The notes beneath the pieces are model-generated. The model did no database searches. It saw only the letters and a list, made by a program, of their open reading frames with translations, and was not told the origin of the DNA. A DNA stretch of 64,000 nucleotides from Bhargavaea changchunensis (lineage in GTDB: Bacteria; Bacillota; Bacilli; Bacillales_A; Planococcaceae), in NCBI RefSeq assembly GCF_042665595.1, contig NZ_JBHTCT010000005.1:186001-250000 (forward strand). The letters run 5' to 3'. The translations under genes were made by a program, and so were the position numbers. Shown in pieces: positions 59,641 through 64,000 of the stretch (the first letter of the stretch is position 1; the number at the start of each line of letters is the position of its first letter).

Positions 59641-59852
59641 TGTCTCACCCTCTTACGTTTGGATTTGTCTATCAGGAGATAAAATCCCGTCACGAATAAT
59701 GCCGAAATGCCGAGGCGTACCCACATGGCCATCTCAACTGTGTTGCCGCCAGGCACATAGGCTGCCGTCAACAGCAAGCCCTGGATCCATTCGGCTGCAA
59801 GAAGCGCGGCGGCCATTCCAAAAAATATGATGAATAATCGCTTCAATGTCAT
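59637..59852 (-). CDS. Small membrane protein
   Basis: A 71-residue protein with two membrane segments (about 4-24 and 42-60) and a very basic C-terminus (KSKRKRVRQ). No family recognised. Its overlap by four bases with genes on both sides shows it is translated as part of the operon. Confidence 0.75.
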   Translation of the reverse strand: MTLKRLFIIFFGMAAALLAAEWIQGLLLTAAYVPGGNTVEMAMWVRLGISALFVTGFYLLIDKSKRKRVRQ

Positions 59853-60322
59853 TCCTCCTTGAGTCCCGGCTTGTCCAATTCCCTCTCAAACATGACCATA
59901 TCTAGCGCCTGGATCCCGTTTTCCCAGATCGGTTCCGGATAGGATAAAAAGAAATCCTTTCGGATCCCACACATGCGAAACCCGCATTTCTGGTAGAAGG
60001 CAAAGTTCCCGATGCTTGAGTTGGCCGTGCCCACAATCATCCTTCTGAAACCCATCTCCGTATACCGGGAAATGCCGACTTCGATCAGGGCACGACCGGT
60101 TCCTATTCCTCGGGCCTTTTCATACAGTGCGATGTTCTTCAGCTCCACCGTTACACCGTCTATGGGTACATAAAGCGCCGCTCCCTGAATCTCGTTCCCT
60201 GACTTCGCCGCGAAGAGCCGGCCGTCATGAAGATACTTCCGGACAGCCGCCTCCCCTTCATCCGCCAGCATCAGCAGTGGCAGATAGGCTTCACGCGGAC
60301 CGGTGACCTCCTCAACCCTCAT
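59849..60322 (-). CDS. GNAT family N-acetyltransferase
   Basis: A 157-residue acyl-CoA-dependent transferase. The core motif is KNIALYEKARGIGTGRALIE (key ARGIGTGRAL), then RMIVGTANSSIGNFAFYQKCGFRM, the common GNAT ending. Overlaps the carbamoylase-type gene by eleven bases and the small membrane gene by four. In this operon it might modify an amino acid or amine, but no substrate can be named. Confidence 0.9.
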   Translation of the reverse strand: MRVEEVTGPREAYLPLLMLADEGEAAVRKYLHDGRLFAAKSGNEIQGAALYVPIDGVTVELKNIALYEKARGIGTGRALIEVGISRYTEMGFRRMIVGTANSSIGNFAFYQKCGFRMCGIRKDFFLSYPEPIWENGIQALDMVMFERELDKPGLKEE

Positions 60323-61619
60323 GGGCGGCCATCTTCACCATCCGCTGTTCCGCAAATTGCTTCAGCAGATGGACAGCAGTGATGCAGTCGCCCAGATCGG
60401 ACCATTCCGCCGGGTTGTGGCTGATGCCTTCGATGCTTTTCACAAAGATCATCGCCATCGGGACATGCCCTCCGAGGATCATGGCGTCATGCCCCGCACC
60501 GCTCATCAGTTCCATCGGCCGGATGCCCGCTTCCTCGAACACCTGACCCAGCTCTTCCCGCACTTCATCCGGCACCGGGACGGGGTCGATCGAGGAAGCC
60601 AGATCCAAGCTGACCTCGACTCCCCCTTCAACTGCGCATCGCTTTGCAGTCTCACGAACCTTTTCGACCAGGCCATCGCGCGCTGTCTTGTCGAGGTCAC
60701 GGATATCGACGGTGAGCGCAACCTCCTCCGGAATGACATTGGCGCCGTTCGGAGAGACGTTCAGCTTGCCGACTGTAGCCACGGCAGTGTCGCTGAACTG
60801 GGCGGGAAGCGAACTCACTTCATGCAAAAAGCGGCCCGCCGCAACGAGCGGATCCCTTCGCCCGATCATCGGCGTGTTGCCGGCGTGTCCCGCGGTGCCG
60901 CGGAAGACCACATTCAGCCAGGCAGGGCCTGCGATGCCCTTGACGATACCTGCCGGAAGGCCCGCCTGCTCAAGCAGTTTCCCCTGCTCGATATGGATTT
61001 CCGCATAGAAGCCAATTTCCTTTAGGTCTCTTGCCGCTCCCAGGAATTCATCCACAGTTGTGCCGTAGGCGCTGATGACCTCTTCAAATGAGTTACCTTC
61101 GGAATCCGAAAGCACCGACAGCGCCTCATGACCCATGTCGCCCGTCATCGCCTGGCTGCCCATGATGCCAGCGCCGAATCGCGATCCTTCCTCTTCCGAA
61201 AAAATGATCACTTCCACCGGCACCGGCGGCTCGTAACCCGTCTCTTTCCATGCCTCGACCACTTCAAGCGCCGACAGCACGCCGAGCGGACCGTCGAAGT
61301 TGCCGCCGTTCGGTACGGAGTCGACGTGTGAGCCTGCGGCGAACGCAGGCCCGTCCGACTTTCCATCAAGCCGTCCGATCACGTTCCCTGCTCCGTCCAT
61401 CCTGACATCCAGTCCCGCTTCGCGCATCCATTCCATGACCTGTTCCTTTGCCCGCTTTTCTTCCGCCGAGAAGCCCGGTCGGTTGACGCCGCCGTCCTCT
61501 GTCTCGCCGATCAAAGCAAGCGTTGCCAGCCTTTCGGCGAGCCGCTTTCCGCTTACGCCGTCCCGGTCCGCCGTCCCGTCATATCCGGCGAGCAGCCGGT
61601 CCCTCACCGATTCTCTCAT
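60312..61619 (-). CDS. M20 family Zn-dependent hydrolase (N-carbamoyl-L-amino acid hydrolase/allantoate amidohydrolase type)
   Basis: A 435-residue amidase of the hydantoinase/carbamoylase group. Family stretches: GNVIGRLDG, AAGSHVDSVPNGGNFDGPLGV, IIFSEEEGSRFG, YAEIHIEQGKLLEQAGL, GTAGHAGNTPM and SGAGHDAMIL, key GSHVDSV, EEEGSRF and GAGHDA. It removes carbamoyl or similar groups from N-carbamoyl amino acids, ureidoglycolate-type compounds or allantoate; hydantoinase or allantoinase genes are absent here. First gene of the operon that runs to 57596, divergent from a PanE-like reductase. Confidence 0.93.
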   Translation of the reverse strand: MRESVRDRLLAGYDGTADRDGVSGKRLAERLATLALIGETEDGGVNRPGFSAEEKRAKEQVMEWMREAGLDVRMDGAGNVIGRLDGKSDGPAFAAGSHVDSVPNGGNFDGPLGVLSALEVVEAWKETGYEPPVPVEVIIFSEEEGSRFGAGIMGSQAMTGDMGHEALSVLSDSEGNSFEEVISAYGTTVDEFLGAARDLKEIGFYAEIHIEQGKLLEQAGLPAGIVKGIAGPAWLNVVFRGTAGHAGNTPMIGRRDPLVAAGRFLHEVSSLPAQFSDTAVATVGKLNVSPNGANVIPEEVALTVDIRDLDKTARDGLVEKVRETAKRCAVEGGVEVSLDLASSIDPVPVPDEVREELGQVFEEAGIRPMELMSGAGHDAMILGGHVPMAMIFVKSIEGISHNPAEWSDLGDCITAVHLLKQFAEQRMVKMAAHEG

Positions 61620-61734
61620 CTTATAAAATCCCCTTTCTCTCTGTCCGAAAAGACGGATTAACTAGAATCTTACGTCATCCGCCCGCTTCTTCTATGATAA
61701 ACTCTTCAATATATGAAAGAAAGGGGAGGGCATC

Positions 61735-62646
61735 ATGAGCGACATCCGGACTGCGACGCTGATCGGCCTCGGAGCCATCGGAGCAGCGTACGCCGAGCGC
61801 CTGCAGGCACATCTGAAAGAGAGGTTCCATGTTCTGGCCGATGAAGGCCGCATCACACGTTACACGGATCACGGCATCCGCATCAACGGACGCGAGACAC
61901 GGTTCCGCTACAAGTCGCTGAACGGGGATGCAGACCAGGTTGACCTGATTTTGTTCGGCGTAAAAAACGACCAGTTGGATGAAGCGATTGACTGCGTCCG
62001 TCCGTTTGTCGGACCCGAGACGATCCTTCTCCCTCTCCTGAACGGCATCTCGAGCGAAGAAGACCTGAAAGCGGCATTCCCGGCCAATCCGGTCCTCTAC
62101 GCCATGTGTGTCGGGATCGACGCGCAGCGCAAAGACCGAGACATCCGCTATTCCAGCCTCGGCCAGATCACATTCGGCACACGTGCCGGAGAGTATCCGG
62201 ATGCGGAAGCCGCTGTCGAACGGCTCTTCCGCGACGCGGACGTCCCTTACGAAATCCCGGACGACATCTGGCGGGAGATGTGGTGGAAGTTCATGATTAA
62301 CGTCGGTGTGAACCAGTCCTCCTCGGTGCTCCGTGCCCCGTACGGCATCTTCCAGACGATCCACAGCGCAAGAAGTTGGATGGAAGAAGTCATGCAGGAA
62401 GTCGTCCAAGTGTCCCAAGCAGCAGGCGTGGGACTGAACGACCGCGACATCGCCCGCTTCCGACCGGTTCTGAATAGCCTTTCGCCGGAAGGCAGAACAA
62501 GCATGCTGCAGGACATCGAAAACGGCCGAAAGACGGAAGTCGAATTCCTGGCCGGCAAGATGGTCGAGCTTGGTGAAAAATATGGCGTGCCGGTGCCGGA
62601 GAACGAGCATCTCCTGAAAGTCATCCGGATCCTGGAGAAGATGTGA
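61735..62646 (+). CDS. Ketopantoate reductase family protein (PanE/ApbA-like 2-dehydropantoate 2-reductase)
   Basis: NADPH-dependent reductase of 303 residues. GLGAIGAAYAERL is the dinucleotide motif, VKNDQLDEAI with the conserved Lys, LLNGISSEE with Asn, and REMWWKFMINVGVNQSS with the catalytic Lys. Length and order fit 2-dehydropantoate 2-reductase, the step before pantothenate, but many paralogues act on other 2-oxo acids and no pan gene is near. ATG after GGGGAGGG. A NUDIX gene follows two bases later. Confidence 0.9.
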   Translation: MSDIRTATLIGLGAIGAAYAERLQAHLKERFHVLADEGRITRYTDHGIRINGRETRFRYKSLNGDADQVDLILFGVKNDQLDEAIDCVRPFVGPETILLPLLNGISSEEDLKAAFPANPVLYAMCVGIDAQRKDRDIRYSSLGQITFGTRAGEYPDAEAAVERLFRDADVPYEIPDDIWREMWWKFMINVGVNQSSSVLRAPYGIFQTIHSARSWMEEVMQEVVQVSQAAGVGLNDRDIARFRPVLNSLSPEGRTSMLQDIENGRKTEVEFLAGKMVELGEKYGVPVPENEHLLKVIRILEKM

Positions 62647-62647
62647 C

Positions 62648-63088
62648 ATGACCAAACCGGTACAGCCACAATCCTCGGCCCCTCCAAAACACATCGTCTC
62701 CGCTGCCGCGATCCTCGTGAATGAGCGGAATGAGCTGCTCCTGATCCGCGGCCCGCGACGCGGATGGGAAATGCCCGGCGGCCAGGTCGAGGAAGGTGAA
62801 TCCATACGTGACGCCGCCATCCGGGAAACCCTTGAAGAATCCGGCATCGAGATTGAGATCACCGGCTTCTGCGGCATCTACCAGAATGTCTCCCGCGACA
62901 TCTGCAACACTCTCTTTACAGGAAAGCCTGTCGGCGGGACGCCCACTCCGTGCGAGGAAGCACTCGAAGTCGGCTTTTATCCGCTGCCGGATGCACTTGA
63001 TATGGTCACCAATGGAAACTTCCGGGAACGGATCGAGAAGTGTCTGGATCCGGATGCGCAGCCGTTTTATGTGGAGTTTAATATCTGA
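62648..63088 (+). CDS. NUDIX hydrolase
   Basis: A 146-residue pyrophosphohydrolase. The NUDIX box is GGQVEEGESIRDAAIRETLEESGIEI region, with the core RETLEESG and the glycine start of the box at about residue 41. Substrate may be a nucleotide sugar, dNTP or ADP-ribose; no clue in sequence. Begins directly after the PanE-like stop, so both are one unit. Confidence 0.92.
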   Translation: MTKPVQPQSSAPPKHIVSAAAILVNERNELLLIRGPRRGWEMPGGQVEEGESIRDAAIRETLEESGIEIEITGFCGIYQNVSRDICNTLFTGKPVGGTPTPCEEALEVGFYPLPDALDMVTNGNFRERIEKCLDPDAQPFYVEFNI

Positions 63089-63094
63089 CAAACC

Positions 63095-63125
63095 AAAGAC
63101 GCGCCCCTCACAGGAGCGCGTCTTT
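63095..63125. terminator. Bidirectional terminator
   Basis: A perfect 10-bp stem AAAGACGCGC (63095-63104 with 63116-63125) between the NUDIX gene and the convergent secreted-protein gene. Confidence 0.85.
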
Positions 63126-63136
63126 CCAATCATTCA

Positions 63137-63811
63137 TTAACTGTAATTCCATTTCACCGTCACATTGTCGACTTTATCGGCTCCTGCCGGAAATTCAAAG
63201 AATACCTCATAATCGCCCTTGGAATACCAGAGATAATCAAATTCCATCCCTTCTGCGCCTGCCGATTCTTCTGCAGATCCCATAAAGTGACGGACTTCAT
63301 CTACTGTCGGCTTTTCTTTGAAATGGTAGGTCACGGTTGTCACAGGTTTTTCTTCCTTTTCATCCTCTACATACGGAACGCCATAGTGGTAGTTCCCGTA
63401 GACATGCCGGATGCCGCCCTCAAAGTCATACTCATCTTCCGGCTTCCCTTCCTTCGCTTTCAAGTCGGACAGTGCGGAGCCAATCTGGACCGAGGCACCC
63501 GGCACCTTGCCCTGTTCCAATTCTGAATAGAAAGAGGCCGGCATGACTGATTTTTCTTCGTTCGATGCTTGTTCTGAGGCGGGTGATGCCGCAAGCTGTC
63601 CACCGAGCGTTATGGCGAGCATATTGTAGGCATCGTTAAACATTCCGTCTTTTTGTCCCAACATCATGACGGTTCCATTTGCCACGGCAAGATGATCTGA
63701 CATCAACCTTTCCGAATGACCGGATGCGGAAGAAGGCGTGGCCAAACCGACGAGCATCCCTGCCGTTGCGGCTGATATTGCCAGCTTTCTGAGTTGCTTT
63801 TGTTTCATCAT
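63137..63811 (-). CDS. Secreted protein, YjgB/DUF4309-like
   Basis: A 224-residue exported protein. Signal peptide about 1-30 ends at SSASG. The C-terminal half has the pattern IGSALSDLKAKEGKPEDEYDFEGGIRHVYG...YHYGVPYV and VDEVRHFMG..., as in YjgB/DUF4309 proteins (a strand-helix unit with Gly-Lys-Pro). Function unknown. A linker of Ala, Ser and Glu (about 75-92) precedes it. Start ATG at 63811 with AAAGGAGG upstream. Confidence 0.78.
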   Translation of the reverse strand: MMKQKQLRKLAISAATAGMLVGLATPSSASGHSERLMSDHLAVANGTVMMLGQKDGMFNDAYNMLAITLGGQLAASPASEQASNEEKSVMPASFYSELEQGKVPGASVQIGSALSDLKAKEGKPEDEYDFEGGIRHVYGNYHYGVPYVEDEKEEKPVTTVTYHFKEKPTVDEVRHFMGSAEESAGAEGMEFDYLWYSKGDYEVFFEFPAGADKVDNVTVKWNYS

Positions 63812-64000
63812 GCAAACCTCCTTTAAGTCATTACCGGGAAAGAAAATTCGGATATAATTTCACATCTTGAATAGTCTCTATCGAAATGAATTGAAGGAGC
63901 TGAAAGTACCTTTGACTCCTTCGTTATTATGTGCATTCCTCTTTATATAGAAAATAAACTCACGGGATGGTTTGGTAAATCCCACTTTCACCCCTTTACT

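Noticed and set aside
61675..62877. Reverse-strand open frame of about 400 codons opposite the PanE-like gene
   Set aside because: No start signal and no recognisable motif; forward reductase is complete.
1..64000. tRNA, rRNA, prophage or insertion sequence with transposase
   Set aside because: None could be recognised in the window.

Overview
The window reads as chromosomal DNA from a Gram-positive member of the Bacillota, most likely the order Bacillales. Evidence: strong AGGAGG-type ribosome binding sites, many GTG/TTG starts, lipoprotein and signal-peptide styles, and relatives of Bacillus proteins (YkvI, YcsI, YuiD, YezG, YwqK, YrhA, YusV, SigL). The fairly high GC and gene mix would suit the Planococcaceae (for example a Bhargavaea-like genus), but that is inference. 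No tRNA, rRNA, CRISPR array, transposase or prophage was seen.

Layout. 0.36-6.9 kb: secreted multidomain nuclease and cell-wall-binding 5'-nucleotidase (nucleic acid/phosphate scavenging). 6.95-10.4 kb: cell-wall amidase and a YkvI-type carrier. 10.7-13.5 kb: RpiR regulator, GNAT acyltransferase and N-acylamino acid racemase, a likely D- to L-amino acid conversion operon with two operator palindromes. 13.8-14.0 kb: MITE-like element. 14.1-19.1 kb: ferredoxin-NADP reductase divergent from a siderophore ABC transporter, with two Fur boxes between them. 19.1-26.2 kb: 21-bp tandem repeats, YciI protein, malic enzyme, nucleoside hydrolase, endonuclease V, acyl-CoA synthetase and three orphan immunity-type genes (YezG, YwqK, YrhA).

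26.4-49.4 kb is the most striking part. A prolyl oligopeptidase, a five-gene oligopeptide transporter, two M24 proline peptidases, RpoN (sigma-54) itself, a sigma-54 activator and a complete 4-hydroxyproline degradation pathway lie together. I find five clear and one fair -24/-12 sigma-54 promoter here, in front of the prolyl oligopeptidase, the opp operon, both hydroxyproline operons and one M24 peptidase. The genes would import proline/hydroxyproline-rich peptides (collagen-like), cut them, and convert hydroxyproline to 2-oxoglutarate: epimerase, D-hydroxyproline dehydrogenase (split over two divergent operons), pyrroline-4-hydroxy-2-carboxylate deaminase and 2-oxoglutarate semialdehyde dehydrogenase. 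Shared palindromes mark probable activator sites, and cre- and CodY-like sites point to carbon and nitrogen control.

49.6-64 kb: amidase, YuiD-like protein, M20 amidohydrolase, AT-rich orphan lipoprotein, HAD/PH genes, MATE exporter, a tight five-gene operon (M20 carbamoylase-type hydrolase, GNAT, small membrane protein, YcsI-type hydro-lyase, M20 amidohydrolase), a PanE-like reductase, a NUDIX hydrolase and a secreted YjgB-like protein.
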